The notes beneath the pieces were generated by a model. That model saw only the letters and a program-made list of their open reading frames with translations. It had not been told where the DNA came from and made no database searches. A stretch of 64,000 bases of DNA from Oxalobacteraceae sp. CFBP 8761 (lineage in GTDB: Bacteria > Pseudomonadota > Gammaproteobacteria > Burkholderiales > Burkholderiaceae_D). A program made the position numbers and the translations under genes. This document shows, in pieces, positions 54,765 to 62,989 of this stretch; the stretch's first letter is position 1, and each line of letters starts with the position of its first letter. Location of the stretch: positions 599,654 to 663,653 of the forward strand of contig JACYUE010000001.1 in NCBI GenBank assembly GCA_014841595.1, in the 5' to 3' direction.

Positions 54765-56744
54765 GTGATCCACCTACACACCCCCAACGGCCTCCCATCC
54801 GTCCTCGTCGGTCCCCTGTTGCGCCGCCTCGAACCTGGCCGTCTCGTCCTTTGGTTGGTCGGCAGCACACCGTTGTCCTTCACCCTGGTACTGGAACCGC
54901 ATGGCGGCGAGGCACAGCGGCTGGTGGTGGGTGAAGATTCGTGCCGCATCATTCCGATCGGGCGCGATGCGCACATTCACTTCATCGACGTCACGCTGCC
55001 CGCGCCACTTCCGCAGGACACGCTGATCGACTACGACCTGTTGCTGACGGATGTCGAAGGCGTCGAGCAGGGCATTGCGTCTTGGGCGCCGCACCTGGTA
55101 CACGATGGCGCATCGATGCCCAACATGGTGCTGCGCAGCCGCTCCGACAACATCCTGTATGGCTCGTGCCGCAAGCCGCATCACCCGTCACGCGACGGTC
55201 TGGCGCGGGGCGACGATCTGATCGCCGGGCACGTGGATCAGGCCGGCGAGCGCCCATCGATGCTGCTGCTGGCCGGCGACCAGGTATATGCCGACGATGT
55301 GGCCGGCCCGATGCTGGGCGCCACCCACGCGCTGATCGAACGTCTTGGCCTGTTCGGCGAATGCGTCGAAGGCGCCATCGTCGCCGACAGCGACGAGTTG
55401 TACGCCCATCCCGACGGCTACTATGGCCGCCAGCGCCTGCTGCCGGCCCATAAGTCGAGCGAGGCGCTGCGCGAGAAGTTCTTCGGCGGCGTCGAAAAAC
55501 CGATCTTCACGACGGCCAATGCCGACAACCACCTGATGACGCTGGGCGAAGTGCTGGCCATGTACCTGCTGGTCTGGTCGCCGGTGCCGTGGCAGGTGAT
55601 TGGCGAGATCGCGATGCCCCAGCTCGACCCCAAGCACCAGGAGCGCTGGCACGAGGAAGCCGGCATCCTGCACGGCTTCTGCGACGAATTGCCGCGCGCA
55701 GCGCGCCTGATGGCGCACGTACAGACCTTGATGATCTTCGACGACCACGACGTCACCGATGACTGGAATCTGTCGTACAAGTGGGAAAAGACCGCCTACG
55801 GCCACCCGTTTTCACGCCGCATCATGGGCAATGCGCTGGTGGCCTACATGCTGTGCCAGGGCTGGGGCAACCGGCCCGATGTCTTCGGCGAGGTGCTGGA
55901 CGACATGGCCGCGATGGCCGCCAGGCCGGATTCCCGGAACCGCCTCGAACCCGAACCGCATGGCGCGCTGATCGAGCGGCTGCTGACGTTCCGCCAGTGG
56001 GATTACATGCTGCGCACGCAGCCGGCCGTGATCGTGCTCGACACCCGTACGCGGCGCTGGCGCAACCAGCGCCGTCCGAGCCATCCGTCCGGCCTGATGG
56101 ACTGGGAATCGCTGACCGAGTTCCAGCATGAACTGATCGATGAAACGGCGGCAGTGATCGTGTCGGCGGCGCCGATGTTCGGCGTGAAGCTGATCGAGGT
56201 GGTGCAGAAGATTGCCACGCTGATGGGCCAGGCCCTGACCGTCGACGCCGAGAACTGGATGGCGCACCGCGGCGCAGCCCGCAGCCTGCTCAATATCTTC
56301 CGCCACTCGCGCACACCGGGCAACTATGTGATCCTGTCGGGCGACGTCCACTATTCATTCGCCTACGACGTCGAAGTGCGCGACGACACCCGGCCGCCGC
56401 ACATCTGGCAGATCACCAGCAGCGGCTTCAAGAACGAATTCCCCGAAGACCTGCTCAACTGGCTCGATCGCCTCAACCGCTGGCTGTATTCGCCGCGCTC
56501 GCCGCTGAACTGGTTCACCAAGCGGCGTGCGATGTCGATCACGCCGCACCTGCCCGATCAGCGCAAGCACGGCGAGCGCCTGTGGAACGGCTCCGGCATC
56601 GGCCAGGTCTGGCTCGATGCGAAGGGCCGGCCCGAACGCATCGTGCAGCACAATGCCGATGGCGGGCCTTCCACGCAGTTCTTGAAGCTGGGCGAGGAAA
56701 AGTCGGCCGAGCACGCGGTCGAGCAGCCGACAACGACCGCCTAG
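54765..56744 (+). CDS. PhoD-like metallophosphatase, large cytoplasmic type
   Basis: A 659-residue protein of the PhoD-like phosphatase superfamily without signal peptide. An N-terminal beta-rich domain (1 to about 120) precedes the metallophosphatase core: LLLAGDQVYADDV, FDDHDVTDDWN, ILSGDVHYSFAYDV. It differs strongly from the Tat-exported PhoD at 9041. The GTG start at 54765 has no good ribosome binding site, so the true start might differ. The substrate is unknown. It ends one base before the convergent cupin gene's stop. Confidence 0.85.
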   Translation: MIHLHTPNGLPSVLVGPLLRRLEPGRLVLWLVGSTPLSFTLVLEPHGGEAQRLVVGEDSCRIIPIGRDAHIHFIDVTLPAPLPQDTLIDYDLLLTDVEGVEQGIASWAPHLVHDGASMPNMVLRSRSDNILYGSCRKPHHPSRDGLARGDDLIAGHVDQAGERPSMLLLAGDQVYADDVAGPMLGATHALIERLGLFGECVEGAIVADSDELYAHPDGYYGRQRLLPAHKSSEALREKFFGGVEKPIFTTANADNHLMTLGEVLAMYLLVWSPVPWQVIGEIAMPQLDPKHQERWHEEAGILHGFCDELPRAARLMAHVQTLMIFDDHDVTDDWNLSYKWEKTAYGHPFSRRIMGNALVAYMLCQGWGNRPDVFGEVLDDMAAMAARPDSRNRLEPEPHGALIERLLTFRQWDYMLRTQPAVIVLDTRTRRWRNQRRPSHPSGLMDWESLTEFQHELIDETAAVIVSAAPMFGVKLIEVVQKIATLMGQALTVDAENWMAHRGAARSLLNIFRHSRTPGNYVILSGDVHYSFAYDVEVRDDTRPPHIWQITSSGFKNEFPEDLLNWLDRLNRWLYSPRSPLNWFTKRRAMSITPHLPDQRKHGERLWNGSGIGQVWLDAKGRPERIVQHNADGGPSTQFLKLGEEKSAEHAVEQPTTTA

Positions 56745-56745
56745 C

Positions 56746-57642
56746 CTAACCGGGCTCCCGGCCCGCCAGTGCCAGCGGCAACCCGCGCGCCCAGCGGTTC
56801 GACGACAGCGAAAACTCCAGCGCGCGCACCTGGTGGTACCAGCCGGCCGGCACATACAGCATGTCGCCCGGCCGGACGATCACTTCCACCAGCGCCGCCT
56901 GGCGCGCCAGCGGAAAGCGCGCGTCGTCCAGCGCTTCGGGGTCGACGGGTGACCCGAACAGGAGCGGATTGGCTTCCCGCGTATACAAGAACGCATCGTG
57001 GTGGGGCGGGGCCAGGAAGATGCGCTTCACGCCGCGGATCTGGGCAAAGATATTGTCGTCGTAGTCGCAGTGCAGCGGCGTGATCGTGCGCGCCGGGCCG
57101 ATCCAGAAGCGGGGCGGGCCCATCTTGTCGAAATACGCCGGCCAGTGGCACAGCCGGTTCAGTTCACGCAGCGCCAGATTGCCCACGTAAGGCGGCAACC
57201 CCGATTCGACCGGGGTGGACAGATCGAGATAGTCGCGCAGCAGCATGTCCTGCATGGCCCGGTCCGGCGCGAAGGCGGTATGCACGTAGTCGCCCACGCG
57301 TGCACGCACGGGCAGGTGGCCGTACTGGGTGCGCAAGGTGGTGATGTCGAGTTGCACGATCGGCCAGCGCCCGACCACGTCCGTGACCAGAAACGGCATG
57401 CCGGCCAGCGCATGCGTACGGAATGCCGCCGCATCGAGCCGCGCGAGGCGCGGCACCTGCGTGAACGGGGGCAGCGCCCGCGCCGCTTCCTTGATCGCCT
57501 CGCGCATGGCCGGAATCGAGTCCACCCCACGCACCTGTGCATCGCGCTGCGCGCGCGCCGCGGCGTCCTGTTCTGCCTGCGCCGCGTCCGTGCGCCGCAG
57601 CGGCGGCAGGCGCGCGGCGCCCGGGTCCTTCTCTACTGCCAT
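56746..57642 (-). CDS. cupin-like/JmjC-domain Fe(II) oxygenase
   Basis: A 298-residue cupin_8/JmjC-type protein. Predicted Fe(II) ligands are His191-x-Asp193 (PLHCDYDDN) and His270 (PAGWYHQVR). The surrounding MGPPRFWIGPARTITPLH and GDMLYVPAGWYH stretches (in parts) are typical of 2-oxoglutarate dioxygenases acting on proteins or small molecules. The first 60 residues are Ala-rich and variable. ATG at 57642 preferred over the longer in-frame start. No substrate can be named. Confidence 0.85.
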   Translation of the reverse strand: MAVEKDPGAARLPPLRRTDAAQAEQDAAARAQRDAQVRGVDSIPAMREAIKEAARALPPFTQVPRLARLDAAAFRTHALAGMPFLVTDVVGRWPIVQLDITTLRTQYGHLPVRARVGDYVHTAFAPDRAMQDMLLRDYLDLSTPVESGLPPYVGNLALRELNRLCHWPAYFDKMGPPRFWIGPARTITPLHCDYDDNIFAQIRGVKRIFLAPPHHDAFLYTREANPLLFGSPVDPEALDDARFPLARQAALVEVIVRPGDMLYVPAGWYHQVRALEFSLSSNRWARGLPLALAGREPG

Positions 57643-58022
57643 GTCAGGCGTTCCTGTCTGTGATGAGGGGGCGTATGGTACCGCCAGCTGCCGCAAAGTG
57701 CGCCTAAATCACCCAAAATGACCGCTTTATGAACCGATGTGATGGTTCTGTTAGTCAGCGCACGGTCTGCGCAGGGTGCCCATTGTATTTTTTGTATCGC
57801 GACGCAGTGAATCCGATACTGCGACTCGGAAAGTTGCCGCAAGGTGGCCAACCGGGATGGGACGCAAAGAAAATGTACAGAGATGCCGAGTCAAATCGAT
57901 GTTGATGTAGCGCAGTCAAAGATCGTTCCCGCTTGTTGTATCGGACTTATTCAATCAAAGATGTGGTGCTAGTCGAATTTCGTTCTACTCCGCGTTGATC
58001 ACTATTTTATGAGGGTTACATC
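57643..58022 (+). promoter_or_regulatory. 380-base intergenic region with structured leader candidate
   Basis: No gene seen. Two adjoining hairpins stand out: CGCAGT/ACTGCG (57803-57823) and a closing helix GACTCGG/CCGAGTC (57823-57829 with 57886-57892). The latter encloses a second stem, GTTGCC with GG-C-CAAC. The enclosed segment contains GGGACGCAAAG. The structure lies 130 bases ahead of the Ser/Gly-rich protein gene and could be part of its 5' leader. No promoter is obvious. Confidence 0.4.
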
Positions 58023-58688
58023 ATGGATAATCAAAAGTCTACCGAGGGTAAAGGCATCAACGCAACCAACGCTTCGAACCCAGGTTCGGGCAACCAGCAA
58101 AACGCGTCGTCGTCGAGCACCAGCACCGGCACCGGTTCGCTGGGCACGAGCAGCGTGACCGGCAACAGCGGTCTGGGCAACAGCGGCAGCAGCGCCAGCA
58201 CCGGCGCCGGCAACACGTCGGGTTCGACCATCGGTTCGTCGTCGACCCCATCGACCTCGTCGGCTTCGTCGGCCGCATCGTCGATCAGCGACACCGCAGC
58301 AAACGCCGCTGGTAGCATCAAGGCAGCAATGTCGTCGATCACGCCTGAGAAAGCACATGGCGCCATCGACAAGGCAGCGCAAGCCGCTCAGCCAGTCGTC
58401 GACAACATCGCTTCGAAAGCACACGCAGGCGTCGAAAAGGTCACTGGCCTGATCAGCACCGCGCAAGAAAAATTCGGCGACCGTTCGACCCAGATCACCG
58501 AGAAGTACTCGGATCTGTCGGCACAGGGCAAGGAATACGTCAAGAACAACCCAGGCAGCGCACTGCTGGCTGCAGTGGGCGTGGGCTTCATCCTGGCCAA
58601 GCTGCTGGGTGGCTCGAGCGACCGTAGCGACTATCGTGACGATTATCGCAACGACTACCGCAAAGACTACAACTCGTACCGCGATTAA
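58023..58688 (+). CDS. Ser/Gly-rich protein with C-terminal DUF883/ElaB-like segment
   Basis: A 221-residue protein. Residues 1 to about 95 are low-complexity Ser, Thr, Gly, Ala, Asn. Residues 95-165 are helical and charged (ITPEKAHGAIDKAAQAAQPV), as in DUF883 proteins. A single membrane-like segment follows (VKNNPGSALLAAVGVGFILAKLLGG, given in two parts 170-194), then a tail of repeated Asp-Tyr-Arg units. ElaB/YqjD-type proteins sit at the inner membrane and bind ribosomes in stationary phase; the same role here is inferred. The codon choice is strongly biased, suggesting high expression. GAGGG precedes the ATG. Confidence 0.7.
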   Translation: MDNQKSTEGKGINATNASNPGSGNQQNASSSSTSTGTGSLGTSSVTGNSGLGNSGSSASTGAGNTSGSTIGSSSTPSTSSASSAASSISDTAANAAGSIKAAMSSITPEKAHGAIDKAAQAAQPVVDNIASKAHAGVEKVTGLISTAQEKFGDRSTQITEKYSDLSAQGKEYVKNNPGSALLAAVGVGFILAKLLGGSSDRSDYRDDYRNDYRKDYNSYRD

Positions 58689-58702
58689 TTCTACGCGCAA
58701 TT

Positions 58703-58726
58703 AATCCACGGTTTATTCCGTGGATT
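58703..58726 (+). terminator. perfect hairpin after the Ser/Gly-rich gene
   Basis: AATCCACGG pairs perfectly with CCGTGGATT around TTTATT, 15 bases after the stop codon. No T-run follows, so it may stabilise the mRNA end in front of the true terminator at 58757. Confidence 0.5.
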
Positions 58727-58756
58727 GATTCCGGCGCATCATCGATGTGCCGATCC

Positions 58757-58791
58757 AAAGCCCGACCAGCATCTGCTGGCCGGGCTTTTTT
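58757..58791 (+). terminator. intrinsic terminator
   Basis: AAAGCCCG-a-CCAGC, loop, GCTGG-c-CGGGCTTTTTT: one mismatch in a 13-bp stem followed by a T-run. It ends the Ser/Gly-rich gene transcript and insulates it from the sulfatase operon. Confidence 0.92.
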
Positions 58792-58801
58792 CATTCTGAT
58801 C

Positions 58802-58829
58802 TTAACGCTTTCTTAACGTCTGATTAACG
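58802..58829 (+). promoter_or_regulatory. PmrA/OmpR-like operator: three TTAACG repeats at 11-bp period
   Basis: TTAACG occurs at 58802-58807, 58813-58818 and 58824-58829, with start-to-start distance of exactly 11. A weaker ATGACG at 58835-58840 keeps the phase. A -10-like TAGCAT lies at 58851-58856, so the last copies overlap the -35 position. Direct hexamer repeats separated by five bases are how PmrA/OmpR-type regulators bind. The operon downstream contains such a regulator. Confidence 0.75.
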
Positions 58830-58945
58830 TGACGATGACGGTGGGCAATCTAGCATTCGTAGCGCATCAGAAGGCGCGTTGGATCCAGGTCCGCGTGATC
58901 GATTCATCGCCGGGCAGCGCATGGCCCGGCCTATCCGACGGATTC

Positions 58946-60952
58946 ATGAAGACAGACGAGCTCTACCTGCATGAGGCGCCCACCGCCCCGACACGCCCTG
59001 CATCTTCATGGCTGGCACGCAGCACACGCATCGCCGGCCCCTTCGCACCGCTGGTGCAGATGCTGCTCATCGGCCTCGTGCTGCTCTCGGGATTTCGCCT
59101 GGCAATGCTGGCCTGGCAATGGGACCGCGTGCATGCCACCGGCGCCGTGCTGGAGATCATCGTGCAGGGCGTGCGCGCCGACCTGATTCTGCTTGGCTAT
59201 TGCCTGGCCATTCCATTGCTGCTGGCGCCGTTGCTGGCGCATCGCCGTACGGCCCGCCTGTGGCAACGCTTCACGCTGGGCTGGACGATGCTGGCCCTGA
59301 TCTTCATCCTGTTCATGGAAGTCGCATCGCCGCAATTCATCATGCAGTACGACGTGCGACCCAACCGCCTGTTCATCGAATACCTGAACAATCCCCGGGA
59401 AGTCTTTTCCACGCTGTGGCATGGCTTCCGCACGGCAGTGCTGCTGGGTTGCGCAGTCACCGTGCTCGTGGGTGTCGCACTGGTGCGCCTGCTGAAAGGC
59501 GCATCCGCCGGCACGCTGATGTGGCCGGGCCGCAGGATGCTGCTGGTGTGGCCGGTCCTGTGCCTGCTCGTGTTCATGCAGATCCGCTCGACCACCGGCC
59601 ACCGGCCTGCCAATCCGGCCATGTTCGCGCTCACGGGCGATGCGATGGTCAATTCGCTCGTCATCAATTCGGCATGGTCGGTGCTCGACGCGATGCGCTC
59701 GATGGACAACGAAGCCAAATCGTCCGATATCTACGGCGACTTCCCGCGCGCCAAGGTGTTTGCCGAAGTGAAAGCGGCGCCATGGCTGCGCGATTATCAG
59801 TTCGCTAACTCAGAGCAGCCGACGCGGCACTACCAGAGCGCGGCCGTCACGCGCGCCAGGCCGCTGAACCTCGTCATCGTGCTGCAGGAAAGCCTGGGCG
59901 CGACGTTCGTCGAGTCGCTGGGCGGCCTGGCCGTTACGCCAGAGCTCGAAAAGCTGAAGGGCGAGGGCTGGTGGTTCGAGCAGTTGTACGCCACCGGCAC
60001 CCGCTCGGTGCGCGGCATCGAGGCAGTGGTTGCCGGTTACGCGCCCACGCCCGCGCGCAGCACGGTTAAGCTGTCGCTGTCGCAGCAGAATTTCTACACG
60101 CTGGCGGCCGGCCTGGGCGACCAGGGCTACCACACCGAATTCGTCTACGGCGGCGAAGCGCACTTCGACAATATGCGCAGCTTCTTCACCGGCAACGGCT
60201 TCCAGAAGATCGTCGATATCGGCGACATGAAACCGACCTTCGTCGCCAGCTGGGGCGCATCGGACGAAGACCTGTTCGACAAGTCGCTCGAGCGCCTGAA
60301 CACCCTGCACGCCGCGAACAAGCCGTTCTTCAGCCTGATCTTCACGTCGTCGAACCACGAGCCGTTCGAATTCCCGGACGGTAAAATCGCGCTGCACGAC
60401 GGCGACAAGCAGACCGTCAACAATGCCGTCAAGTATGCCGACTACGCGCTTGGCAAGTTCATCCGCGCAGCCAAACAGCAGGCCTACTGGAAAGACACGG
60501 TGTTTCTGATCGTGGCCGATCACGACAACCGCGTGTACGGCGACAGCCTCGTGCCGATCAAAAAATTCCACATTCCGGGCCTGATCCTGGGCGCGGACAT
60601 CGAACCCAAGCGCATTGCAACCATCGCCAGCCAGATCGACCTGGCGCCGACGCTGCTGTCGCTGCTGGGCGTGTCGAGCACGCACCCGATGATCGGGCGC
60701 GATCTTGCGAAAGACAGCACGACGCCGGGCCGTGCACTGATCCAGTTCAACGATTATTTCGCCTACCTCGAAGGCGCCTCGGCCACCGTGCTGCGGCCCG
60801 GTCAATCGCCGCTGGCGGGCCGGTACGACGCAGCCAGCGGGCACTTCAGCCCGGGCAGCGGCAGCCCGACGCAGGCGCAGGTCGACAAGGCGATGGCGCA
60901 TGTGATCCTGCCGTCGATCCTGTATCGCGAGCAGCGCTATCGCCCGCGCTGA
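58946..60952 (+). CDS. LTA-synthase-family membrane sulfatase/phosphoglycerol transferase
   Basis: A 668-residue protein with an N-terminal membrane domain (about five hydrophobic segments, residues 30-215) and a C-terminal periplasmic sulfatase-fold domain. Metal/active-site candidates are Glu315 in VLQESLG, a Thr in TGTRSVRG (350-357), and Asp525-His526 in VADHDN. This matches the LtaS/OpgB-type family that transfers phosphoglycerol or related groups to surface glycans. The start at 58946 is preferred because an upstream in-frame ATG (58829) would overlap the operator. First gene of an operon with the two-component system. Confidence 0.85.
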   Translation: MKTDELYLHEAPTAPTRPASSWLARSTRIAGPFAPLVQMLLIGLVLLSGFRLAMLAWQWDRVHATGAVLEIIVQGVRADLILLGYCLAIPLLLAPLLAHRRTARLWQRFTLGWTMLALIFILFMEVASPQFIMQYDVRPNRLFIEYLNNPREVFSTLWHGFRTAVLLGCAVTVLVGVALVRLLKGASAGTLMWPGRRMLLVWPVLCLLVFMQIRSTTGHRPANPAMFALTGDAMVNSLVINSAWSVLDAMRSMDNEAKSSDIYGDFPRAKVFAEVKAAPWLRDYQFANSEQPTRHYQSAAVTRARPLNLVIVLQESLGATFVESLGGLAVTPELEKLKGEGWWFEQLYATGTRSVRGIEAVVAGYAPTPARSTVKLSLSQQNFYTLAAGLGDQGYHTEFVYGGEAHFDNMRSFFTGNGFQKIVDIGDMKPTFVASWGASDEDLFDKSLERLNTLHAANKPFFSLIFTSSNHEPFEFPDGKIALHDGDKQTVNNAVKYADYALGKFIRAAKQQAYWKDTVFLIVADHDNRVYGDSLVPIKKFHIPGLILGADIEPKRIATIASQIDLAPTLLSLLGVSSTHPMIGRDLAKDSTTPGRALIQFNDYFAYLEGASATVLRPGQSPLAGRYDAASGHFSPGSGSPTQAQVDKAMAHVILPSILYREQRYRPR

Positions 60953-60976
60953 AAACGGCGACAGATTCGCCTTACA

Positions 60977-61675
60977 ATGACCAGCATGCGCATCCTCATC
61001 GTCGAAGACAACCCTGACATCCTGGCCAACCTGTACGGGTTCCTTGAACCGAAGGGCTACGCTGTCGATTCGGCGCGCAACGGCTACGGTGGCCTGGCGC
61101 TGGCGTCCGAAAACAACTACGACGTCATCGTCCTCGACGTCATGCTGCCCGGCCTGAGCGGGCTGGAGCTGTGCCAGAAGCTGCGCACCGAGCTGTCCAG
61201 CGCGACGCCGGTGCTGATGCTGACGGCGCGCGACAGCCTGCAGGACAAGGTGCTGGGCTTCGACAGCGGCGCCGACGACTACCTGGTCAAGCCGTTTTCC
61301 CTGGTCGAACTCGACGTGCGCCTGAAAGCGCTGGCGCGCCGTGCGGGCGGGCAGCACGCGTTCAGCCGCGTCCTGCGCTTTGGCCCGCTCGTGTTCGATC
61401 CCGACCAGCAGCAGGCTTCGCGTGACGGCGTCAGGATCGTGCTGACCAAGACCGGGTATGTCCTGCTGCGCTGCCTGATGGCCGCGGCCCCGCGCATCGT
61501 GCCGCGCGAAGCGCTCGAGCAGGCGGTCTGGGGCGAAGACCGCCCCGAGAGTGACGCGCTGCGCACGCACATCCACGCGCTGCGCCAGGCGGTCGACAAG
61601 CCGTTTGCCTCGCCCCTGGTCCATACCATTGCCGGTGTCGGCTACAAACTGGCGATGCCCGATGCGCCCGGCTAG
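60977..61675 (+). CDS. OmpR/PmrA-family response regulator
   Basis: A 232-residue regulator: receiver domain with MRILIVEDN, phospho-acceptor Asp54 in VLDVMLPG, Thr in LTARD and Lys in LVKPFS; C-terminal winged helix ending with TIAGVGYKL. The ATG three codons in (60986) may be the real start. It lies 24 bases after the sulfatase gene and overlaps the kinase gene by 14. The 11-bp-phased repeats upstream of the operon and of eptA are the predicted binding sites, giving autoregulation and control of lipid A modification. Confidence 0.93.
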   Translation: MTSMRILIVEDNPDILANLYGFLEPKGYAVDSARNGYGGLALASENNYDVIVLDVMLPGLSGLELCQKLRTELSSATPVLMLTARDSLQDKVLGFDSGADDYLVKPFSLVELDVRLKALARRAGGQHAFSRVLRFGPLVFDPDQQQASRDGVRIVLTKTGYVLLRCLMAAAPRIVPREALEQAVWGEDRPESDALRTHIHALRQAVDKPFASPLVHTIAGVGYKLAMPDAPG

Positions 61676-62903
61676 TTCGCTCAGCCGGCCAATCGTCGGC
61701 GCCTTCATCCTGTTCGGCGTGGTCCTGTCGCTGTTCTTCGCCGTGCTGGCCGCGCTGGTGGTCGAGGGCATCGAAGTGCACCTGGTCGACGAGCGCCTGG
61801 CCGAAGTCGAAAAATGGGCGCGCCCCCGGGCCGCCGCCGGGCTGCCGGCCGACCTGCCGGCCGGCCTGCGCTTCCACCGGGGCGACGATATCCCGCTCTC
61901 GCTGCGCGCGTTGCCGACCGGCGTGTCCGAAGCCGAGGTCGATGGCATCGGCCTGCATGTGCTGGCTGGCGCCGACGAACGGGGGCCGTATGTCGTGGTC
62001 GACCATGAAAGCGATTACGAGCAGATCGAGATCCTGGTGTACTCGATGTTCGCTGCCTTTTTTGCCGGCTTCGTCACGCTGGCGCTGTTTCTCGGTCGCT
62101 TTGTCGGCAGGCGCATCGTCACGCCGCTGCGCGAACTGGCCGACGCCGTGGGTCAGGGCGCATTTGCCTTGCCGCATACCGAACGGGCCGACGAGCTGGG
62201 AACGCTGGCGCGTGCGCTGGCTGCGCACACGCGTGAGTTGCGCGAATACCTCGATCGTGAACGCCTGTTTACGGGCGACGTCAGCCACGAGCTGCGCACA
62301 CCGCTGACCGTCATCATGGGCGCGGCCGAGATTCTCGTCGAAAACGGCAGGACCCCGGCGGTGCAGGCGCCTGCGCAGCGCATTTACCGGGCTGCACAGG
62401 AAGCGACAGAGTGCGTGACGGTGCTGCTGGTGCTGGCGCGCGCACCCCAGCTCGCCCTGTTTTCTCCCGTCTCGGTCAACGAGATCGCGCGCCGCGAAAC
62501 CGAGCGCTACCAGGCCATGGTGACGGGCCGGCCCGTCACGCTGCGCTGTGTCGGCGATGCCGCGTTCCGCATTTGCGCGCCTGCCGAACTGTGCGTGTCG
62601 GCCATCGCCAACCTGATTCGCAACGCCTGCCAGTACACCGAGCAGGGCGAAGTCACGGTCGTGATCGAACCGGGGCGCATCACGGTCGAAGACACGGGGC
62701 GCGGCTTGCCCGATGCGGTACGGCAGACGCTGGGCGAAGGCGCACGCCCGATCCCGTCGAGCGGATCGGCCGGCACCGGGCTCGGCCTGTCGCTGGTCAA
62801 GCGCATCTGCGAATACCTGGGCGCGTCGCTCGTGTACGAGAACCGCCCGAGTGGCGGCAGCCGCTTCACGATCATTTTTCCTGTAGCGTTCACGCCATCC
62901 TAA
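61662..62903 (+). CDS. sensor histidine kinase
   Basis: A 413-residue membrane kinase. Two transmembrane helices (about 10-35 and 125-147) flank a periplasmic sensor of about 90 residues. A HAMP domain follows, then HisKA with His209 in GDVSHELRTPLTVI, and HATPase with N box NLIRNACQYTEQG, EDTGRGLP and GTGLGLSLVK. The sensor is acidic (HRGDDIPLS, DHESDYEQIE), compatible with sensing cations or cationic peptides as PmrB does, though this is inference. The ATG at 61662 overlaps the regulator gene. Confidence 0.92.
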   Translation: MRPASSLSRPIVGAFILFGVVLSLFFAVLAALVVEGIEVHLVDERLAEVEKWARPRAAAGLPADLPAGLRFHRGDDIPLSLRALPTGVSEAEVDGIGLHVLAGADERGPYVVVDHESDYEQIEILVYSMFAAFFAGFVTLALFLGRFVGRRIVTPLRELADAVGQGAFALPHTERADELGTLARALAAHTRELREYLDRERLFTGDVSHELRTPLTVIMGAAEILVENGRTPAVQAPAQRIYRAAQEATECVTVLLVLARAPQLALFSPVSVNEIARRETERYQAMVTGRPVTLRCVGDAAFRICAPAELCVSAIANLIRNACQYTEQGEVTVVIEPGRITVEDTGRGLPDAVRQTLGEGARPIPSSGSAGTGLGLSLVKRICEYLGASLVYENRPSGGSRFTIIFPVAFTPS

Positions 62904-62916
62904 CGCCGCGTTGACG
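62889..62916 (+). promoter_or_regulatory. predicted response-regulator operator upstream of eptA
   Basis: TTCACG (62889-62894), CTAACG (62900-62905) and TTGACG (62911-62916) have the same exact 11-bp period and related sequence as the TTAACG repeats at 58802. A -10-like TCTATC is at 62936-62941, 20 bases further on. The first repeats overlap the end of the kinase coding sequence. Confidence 0.6.
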
Positions 62917-62989
62917 GTGGCTTGCCATCATCCTTTCTATCCTTGAAGCACTGCAGCGATGATTGCTGCAATGTCGACAAGGGCGTGAA

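Noticed and set aside
57823..57892. GGGACGCAAAG string as a cyclic-di-GMP (GEMM) riboswitch
   Set aside because: The other invariant parts, a GGCAAACC strand with GNRA hairpin and the second arm with tetraloop receptor, are not recognisable, so only a generic structured element is reported.
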